NCBI GenBank assembly: GCA_016710765.1
Contig: JADJUJ010000008.1
Span: 248,001-312,000, forward strand
Source: Lewinellaceae bacterium
GTDB lineage: Bacteria; Bacteroidota; Bacteroidia; Chitinophagales; Saprospiraceae
Reading direction: 5' to 3'
Length of the DNA: 64,000 nucleotides
Both the position numbers and the translations under genes were made by a program. This document shows positions 17,796-26,442 of this stretch, in pieces. The notes beneath the pieces were generated by a model that did not search any database, was not told the DNA's origin, and saw only the letters and a list, made by a program, of their open reading frames with translations. Positions within the stretch are counted from its first letter, which is position 1. Every line of letters begins with the position of its first letter.

Positions 17796-18503
17796 ATGGA
17801 AATCCTAGGAAAAGCCTCCCTTTATGTACACATTCTCGCCGGCACACTCACCCTGCTGGCAGGCCCGGTCGCCATATTATACAATTTCAAAGACAAGCAA
17901 AAACACAAGATCGCAGGAAAGATCTTTTTCTACGCGATGCTGGTGGTCACTGTAACGGCATGGGTTGGTTACCTCAAACGGCCGGATGTTGTATTTTTTC
18001 AGTTCTTGTTGGGCATTTCCATGATTGTGCTCGCTGGAATATTGCGCGGCGTGCGGTCCATCCGCTTCATGAAAGGCGCTGCCATTCGCTGGTACGATCA
18101 TTTTTACACGTTGATGCTCGCCTTGTTCGGCATCTGGATGGTGTATAAGTCTGTCTGGCATTTCAATGCCGGCACCATGATTGCTTTTCCCATTCTATTT
18201 GGTGTGTTCGGGTTAGGAGCCATAAACGATGCCCGACGGAACTGGATGTTGTTTGATCAGGGCGAAAGCGTACCGGCGCAAACCTGGTACCTTCTCCATG
18301 TTAGTACCATGCTTGGCGCGTTCACGGCCGCTACCACTGCCTTTACCGTCAATGCCGCCCATTTTCTTCCCTGGTACCTGCAGTGGTTTGGCCCGACGCT
18401 GTTGATTGTTCCCCTGCAAATTTACTTTGGGCGGAAGCTGCGCAAAAAGCCCGCTGCAGTGCCGTCTGGCGTTGCAGCGCAACAGGTGGAGTTGGTCAAA
18501 TAA
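17796..18503 (+). CDS. multi-pass membrane protein, DUF2306-like
   Basis: About 235 residues with six to seven predicted membrane helices and no catalytic motif. The start MEILGKASLYVHILAGTLTLLAGPVAIL, with its conserved-looking HILAG...GPVA pattern, resembles uncharacterised DUF2306-type proteins. The ATG at 17796 is used because the upstream in-frame part (17649-17795) is not protein-like and overlaps the end of the LytTR gene. Function is unknown. Confidence 0.75.
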   Translation: MEILGKASLYVHILAGTLTLLAGPVAILYNFKDKQKHKIAGKIFFYAMLVVTVTAWVGYLKRPDVVFFQFLLGISMIVLAGILRGVRSIRFMKGAAIRWYDHFYTLMLALFGIWMVYKSVWHFNAGTMIAFPILFGVFGLGAINDARRNWMLFDQGESVPAQTWYLLHVSTMLGAFTAATTAFTVNAAHFLPWYLQWFGPTLLIVPLQIYFGRKLRKKPAAVPSGVAAQQVELVK

Positions 18504-18580
18504 TCGAAACCTGGCGGCACTTGCTATTTGCAGTCGACAAAAAACGCTGTTGAGCCGTTTCTTTGTGGTAAAATCTGATT

Positions 18581-19201
18581 ATGAAGCAAGTATTATTGGC
18601 CCTGGTCCTGTTTTTTGTTGGAAACGTCACCCTCGCGCAGGGATACGATTTTTGGAACCGCTGCGGCGATACCCTCGACATCAAGGCCTACCCCTCGGAT
18701 AGTTTTTCGCTCAAACAATACGTTTATCCACTGGGTCGCACCACCATAGAATTATCGGTCCTGCATTTTCATTTTATTGAATACGAAGCAGACCAGGCCT
18801 GGATTGCGCAAAGAAGGGGAGGCTGCCTCTTGCACAGCGCCTATTTGGGGTCGGTAAATGGCACGGAAAGCGGGGTTGCATTGCCACGGGAACAAATCAT
18901 TCCCGATTATTTTCTGATTTACTCGTCGGGCGAGTTTTCGGGCACCTATTTTCTCATTGGCAAGTCTGGTGCATGGTATACCCTACCAGGTGCGGGCTTA
19001 ATTGCCAACCAAGAAAAAACAGTGTTGTACACCTACGTGCCGGCCGAATGTGCGGGATGTATGGTAGCCAAGTTCACGTTGTCATCCAGAACGTTAGCAA
19101 CCATGATGTCCACCAGCGGGGAATACGAATGGAAGGAGGTGACAGATCCGGGGACATTTATTGACGTTTTTGGGGAGGGGCGCTGGTTGCGATGGGAGTA
19201 A
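18581..19201 (+). CDS. secreted protein of unknown function
   Basis: 206 residues. A clean signal peptide, MKQVLLALVLFFVGNVTLAQ, predicts cleavage around residue 19 or 20. The mature protein is rich in aromatic residues and beta-strand-like stretches, with Cys in WNRCGD, GGCLL and ECAGC. No family was recognised. It is followed by an inverted-repeat element. Confidence 0.65.
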   Translation: MKQVLLALVLFFVGNVTLAQGYDFWNRCGDTLDIKAYPSDSFSLKQYVYPLGRTTIELSVLHFHFIEYEADQAWIAQRRGGCLLHSAYLGSVNGTESGVALPREQIIPDYFLIYSSGEFSGTYFLIGKSGAWYTLPGAGLIANQEKTVLYTYVPAECAGCMVAKFTLSSRTLATMMSTSGEYEWKEVTDPGTFIDVFGEGRWLRWE

Positions 19202-19222
19202 GGGCGACATTCCTTCGCGTAC

Positions 19223-19388
19223 TGGTGCAGCGTCCGGCGAATACCCAGTGAATTGACGGCCACATTTTCCCTTCATCTGCGTTGTTCGTCGGTTAATCCC
19301 GATATCTTCGGGATCGCCCTCCTCACGCCTTGATGAATGAAAAATCTGTCTCGCCAATTTACTGGGTATTCGCCGGACGCTGCACTAG
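19223..19388. repeat. inverted-repeat element, 32-bp arms
   Basis: Arms at 19223-19254 and 19357-19388 are reverse complements with two mismatches (core GGTATTCGCCGGACGCTGCA). They are separated by about 100 bases that contain a second small hairpin (19296-19314, ATCCCGA/TCGGGAT). The stop codon of the minus-strand propeller gene lies inside the right arm. It could be a miniature mobile element or a large bidirectional terminator. Confidence 0.75.
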
Positions 19389-20470
19389 TCTATCCAGGGG
19401 CCATCTTTTGTGACAGGCACAAAGGCATTGTTTTTGTAACGAAAAAGTCCACCCCAGCCACCAAACCAAAATCTGTTTTCCCGGTCTTTGTAAATACTCA
19501 AAATGCCATTGGTGATTAGGCCATCATCTCCATTGTAATTCGCAAAAGATTTTCCATCAAATCGATACACGCCGTTGTTTTCCGCGGCAAACCATATTGC
19601 TCCGTTGGTATCTTCAAAAAAACCACCTACTTCAACTCCGCTTATTTCTCCTGCTTTGGTGAAATTTGTAAAACTTTTCCCATCATACATACTGAGTCCA
19701 CCAAAATAGGTACCTATCCATAAATTGCCTTTAGAATCTGCTATAAGCTCGTGAATCGTATTGTCGCAAAGGCCATCTTCTGTTGTGAAAGTTGTAAAGG
19801 TTTTTCCATCGAATTTACAAATACCAAATCCATCTGTACCAAACCATAAGTTGCCGTTTTTATCCTCAGCAATGCCCACAATTCTGTCATAGGAATAAAT
19901 TGTATTTGTGTCTTTAACCTGCGCTTTAGGTATCGTAAAATTGGAAAATGTATTTCCGTCGAAGCGACTAACTCCTGTGTTGGTGCCCAGCCAGAATGTT
20001 CCTTTGCTGTCAATGATTATGCTCCATATTTGTTTATCTAAAAGTCCGTCGTTTTCAGAAAAAAGGGTAAAATTTTCTCCATCATACTTGATTAGTCCAT
20101 CAGAAGAAGCAAACCAAACATTGCCATTATTATCCTCTACGTTACCGGTTATTCTTCCAGTGCCAATTCCATTGCTTTCATTGAAATACTCCAGCGTATC
20201 ACCATCGTATCGCATAAGCCCATAGTTGTTTGTTCCAAACCAGAGATTGCCGCGACTATCCTGAAATATCTTGCGTAAATGTTGGCACAACTGTCCGTCG
20301 ATAAAAAAAAGTGGGTCTTTATACATAGCGTCAACCACCGGAACTGATATTTGTTGAATGGAATCGGCCTTGGGTTTAACTTGTCCGTAGGAGTACGTAA
20401 CGAAGAAGAAAAAAATCCAGGTAAGATGCCATGGTTTTATTGCTTGAAAAGTCAAGTTATTTGCATTCAT
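19385..20470 (-). CDS. secreted beta-propeller protein of two-component-regulator propeller type
   Basis: 361 residues with an N-terminal hydrophobic signal (HLTWIFFFFVTYSYGQ). At least seven blade repeats follow, of the form DSRGNLWFGTNNYGLMRYDGDTLEYF, DNNGNVWFASSDGLIKYDGENF and DSKGTFWLGTNTGVSRFDGNTF, the Reg_prop pattern. In hybrid two-component systems such propellers sense ligands; here no histidine kinase part follows, so this is a stand-alone exported propeller. A paralog destroyed by an insertion element lies at 30421-32160. Confidence 0.85.
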   Translation of the reverse strand: MNANNLTFQAIKPWHLTWIFFFFVTYSYGQVKPKADSIQQISVPVVDAMYKDPLFFIDGQLCQHLRKIFQDSRGNLWFGTNNYGLMRYDGDTLEYFNESNGIGTGRITGNVEDNNGNVWFASSDGLIKYDGENFTLFSENDGLLDKQIWSIIIDSKGTFWLGTNTGVSRFDGNTFSNFTIPKAQVKDTNTIYSYDRIVGIAEDKNGNLWFGTDGFGICKFDGKTFTTFTTEDGLCDNTIHELIADSKGNLWIGTYFGGLSMYDGKSFTNFTKAGEISGVEVGGFFEDTNGAIWFAAENNGVYRFDGKSFANYNGDDGLITNGILSIYKDRENRFWFGGWGGLFRYKNNAFVPVTKDGPWID

Positions 20471-20581
20471 ATTTCAGTTTTATTGGTTTTTTTCTTGGTT
20501 AGAACGCAAATGTTCAGCATTGGCGACGGCGAGCCTAAGCCAGTTGCAAGCCGAAATGAACCTGATCCTATTGTACATTGG

Positions 20582-20638
20582 GGTGCTGTGAGCGTGCTGG
20601 GGTGGGCCACTCTGGCCCACCGTTCGCCACTCGATTGG
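20582..20638. repeat. dispersed hairpin repeat, copy A
   Basis: A GGTGGGCCACTCTGGCCCACC hairpin core is embedded in a roughly 57-base unit that aligns with 22739-22795 along its whole length. Both copies lie just past the 3' ends of minus-strand genes and can act as terminators. A weaker relative is at 29749-29792. Confidence 0.65.
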
Positions 20639-20647
20639 ATGAATTTT

Positions 20648-21211
20648 TCAATTTATTTTGAGGCTATCAAACGGAATTTTTAATTGCGTATCCCAAAACG
20701 CGGAAACATTTACAATTTTCCACCCTTCTTCGTCTTTTTCCATTAATCTTATTTCCTGGCTAGTTCGGTAAATTGTTTTTTCCTTATCTGCATTGTATTG
20801 CGTCCAGATCAAATAGGCCGTTTTCTCATTGAAAAACTTCACCAACGGCTTTTCTCTCTTTACTACTGGATGGATTATGTTTGTCCCGTTCTTATAGTAT
20901 TTTTCAATCCAATCTTTGCCCTGCGAATTAATTTTTTCCCAGCCTACTGCAGCATCAGCTGTACCATCACTGTTGTTCCACGCCTGAATGGCATAGTTCT
21001 CATGGCTCCAATGCTTTGCCCAGCCTTCATAGTTTCCATCAAAAAAACATTTTGTTTCGCCCTCAATTACGTTCATGATGGCGGCTGTTTCTGCTGCTTC
21101 ATCAAATAACGCTTTCTCATTTTTGTGATCATTCTTGTCTGATGAAGGTTGACAAGCAACCACAAATACCAACAAGGTAAAAGACAGTAGAATTGAAGTT
21201 TGATTTTTCAT
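20648..21211 (-). CDS. lipoprotein with SnoaL/DUF4440-like fold
   Basis: About 187 residues. The start is placed at the internal Met giving MKNQTSILLSFTLLVFVVAC, a lipoprotein signal with the Cys near residue 20; the GTG 33 bases upstream would add an unlikely leader. The mature part (AAETAAIMNVIEGETKCFFDGNYEGWAKHWSHENYAIQAW ... GWKIVNVSAFWD) has the layout of the NTF2-like SnoaL/DUF4440 family: small cone-shaped domains used as enzymes, binding modules or partners. The particular role is unknown. It belongs to a run of spaced minus-strand genes. Confidence 0.75.
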   Translation of the reverse strand: MKNQTSILLSFTLLVFVVACQPSSDKNDHKNEKALFDEAAETAAIMNVIEGETKCFFDGNYEGWAKHWSHENYAIQAWNNSDGTADAAVGWEKINSQGKDWIEKYYKNGTNIIHPVVKREKPLVKFFNEKTAYLIWTQYNADKEKTIYRTSQEIRLMEKDEEGWKIVNVSAFWDTQLKIPFDSLKIN

Positions 21212-21729
21212 GTTGCATTTTTTGGGTTTATGAATGTCTGGCACCGGCGACGGGCGTGGTGTTTTTCAGTGCATTGTGTCCCCTGAAATGGATGCACCGG
21301 CTTCCCTAAGCAAATATACATTTCCTATTTGAAAGGGTGCATGAAAACTTGGAGGGCGAAAGAGCCTTACGGGCGAGTTGCTGGAGCCCGTTGGCAAGAC
21401 GCAAGGGCAGCCCAGAAGGAGTCGGAGGGGTATCGTGTGTGGATGTTGGCTATTGTTCGTGTCGGTGTTGCTCAGGTTGGCAATTAAACAGCGCCTCCGG
21501 CAGTAGCGTAGTTGCCATTCCTGGAGTACTGTTTACATGTCAAGTACAAGGATATTATTCGATGAACCGCCCTGCTGATGGCGGGCTGCGAGATTTCTGA
21601 TCACGCCCAAAGCCACGCTAACTATTCTCCACTTGCAGCCTAAATGTTTTCAGGGTACTGCCTCAAACGTGGCTGAAGTAGCTTCTTTTGTGTTTAATTG
21701 GGGTATAAGTTGATGAGGGCGATGCTACA
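21212..21729. other. long spacer between the SnoaL-like and CAAX protease genes
   Basis: There is no convincing gene. The spacer holds one copy of the GCCTCCGGCAG dispersed repeat (21493-21571), followed by a small CCGCC/GGCGG hairpin. The short plus-strand reading frame at 21337-21600 has no protein character. Confidence 0.6.
21493..21571. repeat. dispersed repeat GCCTCCGGCAG...GAACCGCC, copy 1
   Basis: About 79 bases align with 22633-22712, sharing GCCTCCGGCAG, TGCCATTC-TGGAGTACT, GTCAAGTAC and TGAACCGCC. A more diverged copy is at 26335-26391. The function is unknown. Confidence 0.7.
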
Positions 21730-22476
21730 TTATCTTCCTCTTAAGAAAACCTGCACCATAATTGGGAACGTGTTGATCAGGTTGTGGGTAAAAATTGACA
21801 TTACAATGCTGCCGCTTTTGATGGTCATCCACCCCAAGAGCAACCCAATGGCGAATTTATCGAAAAATTCAAACCAATCCTGGTATATGCTCCAGTTGGG
21901 GTTGAAGTGAAAAGAGTGGCCGAATCCAAACAGGATGGATGTAATGATTAAGGCGGGGTTTTCCAGGTTTAGGGTGCCAATTTTAAGCCTTGGATTCAGC
22001 GCGTTGCACAGGAGCCCCAGCATGATTCCCCGGTATGCCAGTTCTTCGTCAATGCCAGGCATGGTAGATTGAAACAGCAAATCAGTAAAATTTTTCGAGG
22101 ACTTATCGACGAGGAAATAGGTCAGTCCAATCAGTACCAGAACAACAACAATTAAGATATAGGTCTTCGACCTAAAGGAACCTGCTTTCTGCTTTAGCGT
22201 GATGTAATTGTAGTCTCCCAGTGATTTTCTGATCAGAAAATAAAATAGCAGGGATCCCACTATGGCGTATGTTTTTCCCGACCAATTCCAGTCGCCTTCA
22301 ATAAACCTAAATTCGGTCATAAAATTTGGTAAGGCGAGCAAGCTGGTGTTCATAAAATAGAACAGCGCAAAGGGCAACAGGTATTTCCATTTGTTGGCAT
22401 CCTTGTTTAAGGACAAAAAAATGAGGGGGCTGATCAGGAGCAGTTGGAGGAAGAGGGCGAGGAGGAGTTTGGGCAT
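21730..22476 (-). CDS. CPBP (CAAX-like) family intramembrane metalloprotease
   Basis: 248 residues with about seven membrane helices. The family motifs are present: EELAYRG (EExxxR, metal-binding Glu pair), FGFGHSFHF (FxxxH), and a C-terminal His in FTHNLINTF (HxxxN/D). Bacterial members often give immunity to self-made bacteriocins or process membrane proteins; the target here is unknown. It is the third gene of the spaced minus-strand run. Confidence 0.88.
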   Translation of the reverse strand: MPKLLLALFLQLLLISPLIFLSLNKDANKWKYLLPFALFYFMNTSLLALPNFMTEFRFIEGDWNWSGKTYAIVGSLLFYFLIRKSLGDYNYITLKQKAGSFRSKTYILIVVVLVLIGLTYFLVDKSSKNFTDLLFQSTMPGIDEELAYRGIMLGLLCNALNPRLKIGTLNLENPALIITSILFGFGHSFHFNPNWSIYQDWFEFFDKFAIGLLLGWMTIKSGSIVMSIFTHNLINTFPIMVQVFLRGR

Positions 22477-22632
22477 GGGGGTGGGTGGGGATTTTGGGGC
22501 TTCCAGAACTACGCCGAGTTTGAACGCACTGGAAAATTTAGGTCATGGCTTCTTCATGGTAATAATTGCAGTTGAAAGGTAGAGAAAATTCAACTTATCT
22601 GCTGGTACTAATTTCGGGGGGAAGCATAGAAC

Positions 22633-22712
22633 GCCTCCGGCAGAAAGGTTACGTGCCATTCTTGGAGTACTACCTAAAAGTCAAGTACGCTAAAACTGTT
22701 CGGTGAACCGCC
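22633..22712. repeat. dispersed repeat GCCTCCGGCAG...GAACCGCC, copy 2
   Basis: Aligns with 21493-21571. The central part, TTGGAGTAC-N8-GTCAAGTACGCTAAAA, is also close to the third copy at 26335-26391. Confidence 0.7.
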
Positions 22713-22738
22713 GTGTACGTGAACCCCGCCGGTGGCGG

Positions 22739-22795
22739 GGTGGTGTGAGAGGGCTGCGGTGGGTCATTTTGGCTCACCGCTCCCTACTCGATTCG
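22739..22795. repeat. dispersed hairpin repeat, copy B
   Basis: GGTGGGTCATTTTGGCTCACC hairpin within a 57-base unit matching 20582-20638. It lies just past the 3' end of the next minus-strand gene. Confidence 0.65.
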
Positions 22796-22822
22796 CTGCT
22801 GGCTTCTTTTTTATTCAATTAT

Positions 22823-23308
22823 TTACCAAAATTTCCACCAAGGTTTACCTTCATTTTCATCTTCCTCAATAAATCCTTCGGGTATTTCTCCGTCGAAATT
22901 CATATAATTTTTTACCGCTATTGCTGTGTAATGATAAACATTATCTTCTTCTCCATTTTGTAGTCTTTTCATTACTCGATGAGCCGGAAACATTTCGGTT
23001 CCATTCGCCGAAACTAATTTGATATTTATTTCCCCTTGTGGGTCTTTGTCATCAGTAACCCATTTCGTCGCTTTAGTATTTCGAATTACCACTTCTCCAA
23101 TGTAGGAACTTATTGCAAATAATTTTCCTCCTAATCCACTTGCAAATAAGCCGTCAGGTTTTGGCTGTCCGTCTTCAAATTGTTCAGTTAAAACCGTTTC
23201 AATGTGTTCTACACTTTTTACTGAAAAATCTAATTCTTTGTCGAGATCTCCAAATGCTTTTACGAGCCAATTTGCAGATTTTTTAATGTCTTTTTTCAAA
23301 GATGCCAT
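22823..23308 (-). CDS. hypothetical protein
   Basis: 161 residues, no signal peptide, cytoplasmic by appearance, acidic. It begins MASLKKDIKKSANWLVKAFGDL, has a central ASGLGGKLFAISSYIGEVVIRN segment, and ends in an aromatic tail, EGKPWWKFW. The central segment hints at a small alpha-beta domain, but no family was recognised. It shares the strand and the wide spacing of its neighbours. Confidence 0.65.
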   Translation of the reverse strand: MASLKKDIKKSANWLVKAFGDLDKELDFSVKSVEHIETVLTEQFEDGQPKPDGLFASGLGGKLFAISSYIGEVVIRNTKATKWVTDDKDPQGEINIKLVSANGTEMFPAHRVMKRLQNGEEDNVYHYTAIAVKNYMNFDGEIPEGFIEEDENEGKPWWKFW

Positions 23309-23400
23309 TCGTTAAATTTTGATGTTTAGAAATTCGTGATTAGTTATCGATTCTTTATTTTCCGCTACGAATTTGCTGTTTTTCTTCTTTCTGCTTGCTG

Positions 23401-23464
23401 CTAACGTGAGCGTGACTGCCACACCGCCGCGTTTAGCGGGCGGTTGGCAGGGAAGCGGTGTTAG
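23401..23464. repeat. imperfect cruciform (attC-like appearance)
   Basis: Outer arms CTAAC (23401-23405) and GTTAG (23460-23464), and inner arms CTGCCA/TGGCAG and ACCGCC/GGCGGT, pair around a GTTTA-containing loop with one unpaired C in the stem. It lies between two minus-strand accessory genes. The arms end in AAC/GTT as integron attC sites do, but they do not fit the full attC core consensus. Confidence 0.5.
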
Positions 23465-23488
23465 TGATAGAAAATGGTTATTCATATT

Positions 23489-24562
23489 TTATGTCATAAT
23501 GAAGAAATCGCCTTCTTTGCTTTTGAATTGTTGAGGTGTAATATTATCATTGGACTCTCTAACAAATTCCCTGAAGGTATCAATATTATCAAATATTAGC
23601 CTAACATTAGGATCATTTTCCCAGTTTTGATTGGTTAAAAGGTTTATCCTTTCTTCACGAAATTGATCATCACTTGTTTGTGCTACTAAATCAAAAAATG
23701 CTTCGCTATTCAGGTGATGAAATGTTACGCCTGAATTGTTTGAAGCATTTAATGCGTTGATAGCTCTTTCAAAGTCATTTGTTGTTAGCAAGGTGTCAAA
23801 AAATGCTGTAAATGAAATCAATAAATCATTTTCATAAATATCGTTCATTGGCGCGATAAATCCTCTTATAGGGCAAGGCTCATTTATATTAATAATGAAC
23901 TGAATGTGACCTCCAAAGCAAATGCAACATGAAATGAATAAATTATTTCTTGATGCTATGTTAATATCTCTTATCGCTGGTAAAATGTCGCGCCATAAAA
24001 TATTTTCACCGGATCGCAAACTAATACCATCACTGAATCCATGCATTTCTAAATGCAAAAATGGTAAAATGCGATTGTTAAAACAACTTTGCCTGATTTC
24101 TGATAATTGCGCAATAAATTGAGACTTATTTTCAATTTCTATTAATTCTGTTTCCAAATTAGGATCAACCCAGGCTCTTCTTGATATTATGTCATCATGA
24201 AGTTCAGTGCCAGTTTTACGGTCATCATCATCTAATGATTGCAAAACCATAATCTTATTAAAGTATATTGACCCTTCTTTGAATATCATATCTTTAAAAT
24301 TGTCACTAACTATTGTATACCCGCCAGTCATAGCGTATATCAGGCTGGTATTTGGTGTGTTCCCGCCATTTATGGCGTGTATTTTGTTAATAGGTATGCT
24401 TGAAACCATCTCCTCTTTTTTCCTCTCTCTACTCCATCTCCTCCACTTTCCAGCCCCTAAAATAATCCACATATTCCAATTGTCCAACATCTCTCTTTCG
24501 CTGGAGGGCCGTTTATCTATCCGGTAATACTGTAACCAGGATTTTGTGTTGTCAATTATCAC
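23489..24562 (-). CDS. putative caspase-like (CHAT/C14-type) protein
   Basis: Up to 357 residues, no signal peptide. The region LPFLHLEMHGFSDGISL is followed about 35 residues later by NNLFISCCICFGGH. This is the His-Gly and Cys layout of caspase-fold peptidases (His174, Cys212 or Cys213 counted from the ORF start), with a WRDILPAIRDIN helix between them as in CHAT-type proteins. The upstream KIMVLQSLDDDDRKTGTELHDDI fits the first strand and helix. The true start may be the internal ATG at 24409, because 24440-24488 is a dispersed repeat also found upstream of the TIR gene, and this repeat would otherwise be translated. Substrate and partner are unknown. A defence or cell-death role is inference from the fold. 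Confidence 0.55.
   Translation of the reverse strand: MIIDNTKSWLQYYRIDKRPSSEREMLDNWNMWIILGAGKWRRWSRERKKEEMVSSIPINKIHAINGGNTPNTSLIYAMTGGYTIVSDNFKDMIFKEGSIYFNKIMVLQSLDDDDRKTGTELHDDIISRRAWVDPNLETELIEIENKSQFIAQLSEIRQSCFNNRILPFLHLEMHGFSDGISLRSGENILWRDILPAIRDINIASRNNLFISCCICFGGHIQFIININEPCPIRGFIAPMNDIYENDLLISFTAFFDTLLTTNDFERAINALNASNNSGVTFHHLNSEAFFDLVAQTSDDQFREERINLLTNQNWENDPNVRLIFDNIDTFREFVRESNDNITPQQFKSKEGDFFIMT
24440..24488. repeat. upstream repeat shared with the TIR gene, copy 1
   Basis: About 49 bases with the core AGCCCCTAAAATAA and ATTCCAATT match 37988-38036 with roughly ten differences. The minus-strand caspase-like gene starts inside or just downstream of it. Confidence 0.6.
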
Positions 24563-24675
24563 ACCGATAAGTTCAACACGGCAGAAGCCAGTTCATAAAC
24601 TATAAAGCCCGCCAATCCACGCCACTCACACAAATAATTGTGAACCTTTTCCCCATAATCCTTTATTTTTACTGA

Positions 24676-26289
24676 ATGAAGGCTACGCTCCATCATCGGC
24701 TGTTTACCCATTATTTGCCAGGCATATTTGTGCTGGCTTGGATTGGCCATTTCCCGGTGTATGCTGCAGCGCAAGCAGTAGTACCCGTTGAAATCTGTGA
24801 CAATGCGATCGACGACGACAACGATGGCCTGATTGATTTGAATGATCCCGATTGCCATTGCGATGTGATTGCACCCACTTCGCTTATCCCCAACCCATCC
24901 TTTGAGGACATGGATTGCTGCCCCAGCAGCCAGAGCCAAATGGACTGTGCTTCGGCGTGGATACAGGCATCTGAGGCAACTACCGATTATATTCATACCT
25001 GCGACTGGCTGGGTTGGCCAGATTTTCCTGCGCCAATGCCATTTCCCGACGGACAGGGAATTATGGGGTTTCGGGATGGCAGGGTGCGACAGGGTGATTT
25101 TCCGGAGCCCTATTGGAAAGAATATGCAGGTGCTTGCCTACTAAGCCCCTTGAAAGCCAACAATGCCTATCGGTTTGAATTTGATGTCGGCTTTGTCAAC
25201 AACACCAAATCGCCCCCGATCAACATTTCTTTTTTTGGTACGACCAATTGCGCCAATCTGCCTTTTGGCATCGGCAACAATGCTTTTGGCTGCCCAAGCA
25301 ATGATCCTAACTGGGTGCGTTTGGGATCAAAATTGGTTTCAGGTGGCGCCGGGAATAAATGGGTGAAAACCTCGATTGATGTGGTCCCCAATGTGGATAT
25401 TACAGCTATTGCCATAGGGCCCGACTGTCCGCCGGTCGAAAGTGATGTCAGTATTTATTATTTCTTTGATAATTTGATTCTGGCAGATTTTAATTCATTT
25501 GAATTGAAAGTCAAGACGGTTTCGCATCCCTGCCAATCCGACTTCCGCTTAAAAATACTGGAAGACTCCAGCTATGCCTATCAATGGTATAAAGATGGCA
25601 TCGCGTTGGTTGGAGAAACGTTTTCCCAGTTGACTAAAATTTATGGCGAGGGAGATTATCAGGTCAGGATAATGGATGGGACAGATTGCAGGGTTTCGGA
25701 GCACTTTCAGTATGCCATTCCCGTCTACACCAGCCTGGCAGATATAACACTGTGTAAGGATGAAACCCTGTTGTTTGGAAACAATCTTCTCAGTGAAACA
25801 GGTACGTATGTGGATACCTTTCAAACGGAAAACAACTGTGACAGCATTGTTACCCTGAACTTGAAGGTTTTGGGCGCCTTGTCGGATACCGTAAGTGCCT
25901 GGATATTTAAAGGGGAGACTTATCAACTTGAAAATTACCGCATCACAGCAGCGGGCGAACATCTGTTGCAGTTCACGAGCGCGCTGGGTTGCGACAGTCT
26001 GGTGCTTTTGCAATTGGATTATTACAATCTGTACATCCCCAATGTTTTTTCTCCCAATGGAGATGGCTTAAACGACGAGTTTGAAGTCTTCGGTCAAGAC
26101 AATTTCCTTGAATTCAGTGAACAGATCATATTTGACCGCTGGGGAAATGAGGTGTATCGCGGCGAGGAATGGGATGGGAAATTTAAGGGCAAATATGTAA
26201 ATCCAGGGGTGTACACCTATCTGGTCTATGTTGTCATGGATGATGGCATAAAGCGGCGGTTTTCGGGGTCGGTAACGGTGGTTCGGTGA
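24676..26289 (+). CDS. T9SS type B cargo with gliding-motility-associated C-terminal domain
   Basis: 537 residues, secreted. A hydrophobic leader ends AAAQA. Next comes a short CDNAIDDDNDGLIDLNDPDC module, the same Asp-rich module that starts the giant protein at 41073. A carbohydrate-binding-like region with PNPSFEDMDCCP follows. The C-terminus (YIPNVFSPNGDGLNDEF ... IIFDRWGNEVYRGEEWDGKFKG ... VTVVR) is a classic CHU_C/gliding-motility-associated domain that directs T9SS export and surface attachment. Internal KVLG...CDSLV repeats look like Ig-type SprB-related strands. The ligand is unknown. Confidence 0.87.
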   Translation: MKATLHHRLFTHYLPGIFVLAWIGHFPVYAAAQAVVPVEICDNAIDDDNDGLIDLNDPDCHCDVIAPTSLIPNPSFEDMDCCPSSQSQMDCASAWIQASEATTDYIHTCDWLGWPDFPAPMPFPDGQGIMGFRDGRVRQGDFPEPYWKEYAGACLLSPLKANNAYRFEFDVGFVNNTKSPPINISFFGTTNCANLPFGIGNNAFGCPSNDPNWVRLGSKLVSGGAGNKWVKTSIDVVPNVDITAIAIGPDCPPVESDVSIYYFFDNLILADFNSFELKVKTVSHPCQSDFRLKILEDSSYAYQWYKDGIALVGETFSQLTKIYGEGDYQVRIMDGTDCRVSEHFQYAIPVYTSLADITLCKDETLLFGNNLLSETGTYVDTFQTENNCDSIVTLNLKVLGALSDTVSAWIFKGETYQLENYRITAAGEHLLQFTSALGCDSLVLLQLDYYNLYIPNVFSPNGDGLNDEFEVFGQDNFLEFSEQIIFDRWGNEVYRGEEWDGKFKGKYVNPGVYTYLVYVVMDDGIKRRFSGSVTVVR

Positions 26290-26334
26290 GGGTGGCAGGC
26301 TGTTGTGTAGGCGCCGTTCCCACTGAGCGCGCGT

Positions 26335-26391
26335 TTGCCTTTCCTTGAGCACTGTCTGAAAGTCAAATGCGCTAAAATTTTTCGATCAACC
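26335..26391. repeat. dispersed repeat, diverged copy 3
   Basis: TTGCCTTTCCTTGAGCACTG, followed by AAAGTCAAATGCGCTAAAA and a TTCGATCAACCAC end, aligns with the central and right parts of copies 1 and 2 (21493, 22633). Confidence 0.55.
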
Positions 26392-26442
26392 ACACTGCAG
26401 GAGGCAAGCCTAATCCCCCCGCACAATCATTTTACAATTTTT

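Larger units (their letters stand above)
22477..22822. other. spacer with two dispersed repeats
   Basis: There is no gene. It carries the second copy of the GCCTCCGGCAG repeat (22633-22712), a GAACCCCGCCGGTGGCGGGG hairpin, and the second copy of the GGTGGG hairpin repeat (22739-22795). Confidence 0.6.

Noticed and set aside
21337..21600. 87-residue plus-strand frame in the spacer
   Set aside because: It runs through the dispersed repeat and has no conserved-looking segment or start signal.
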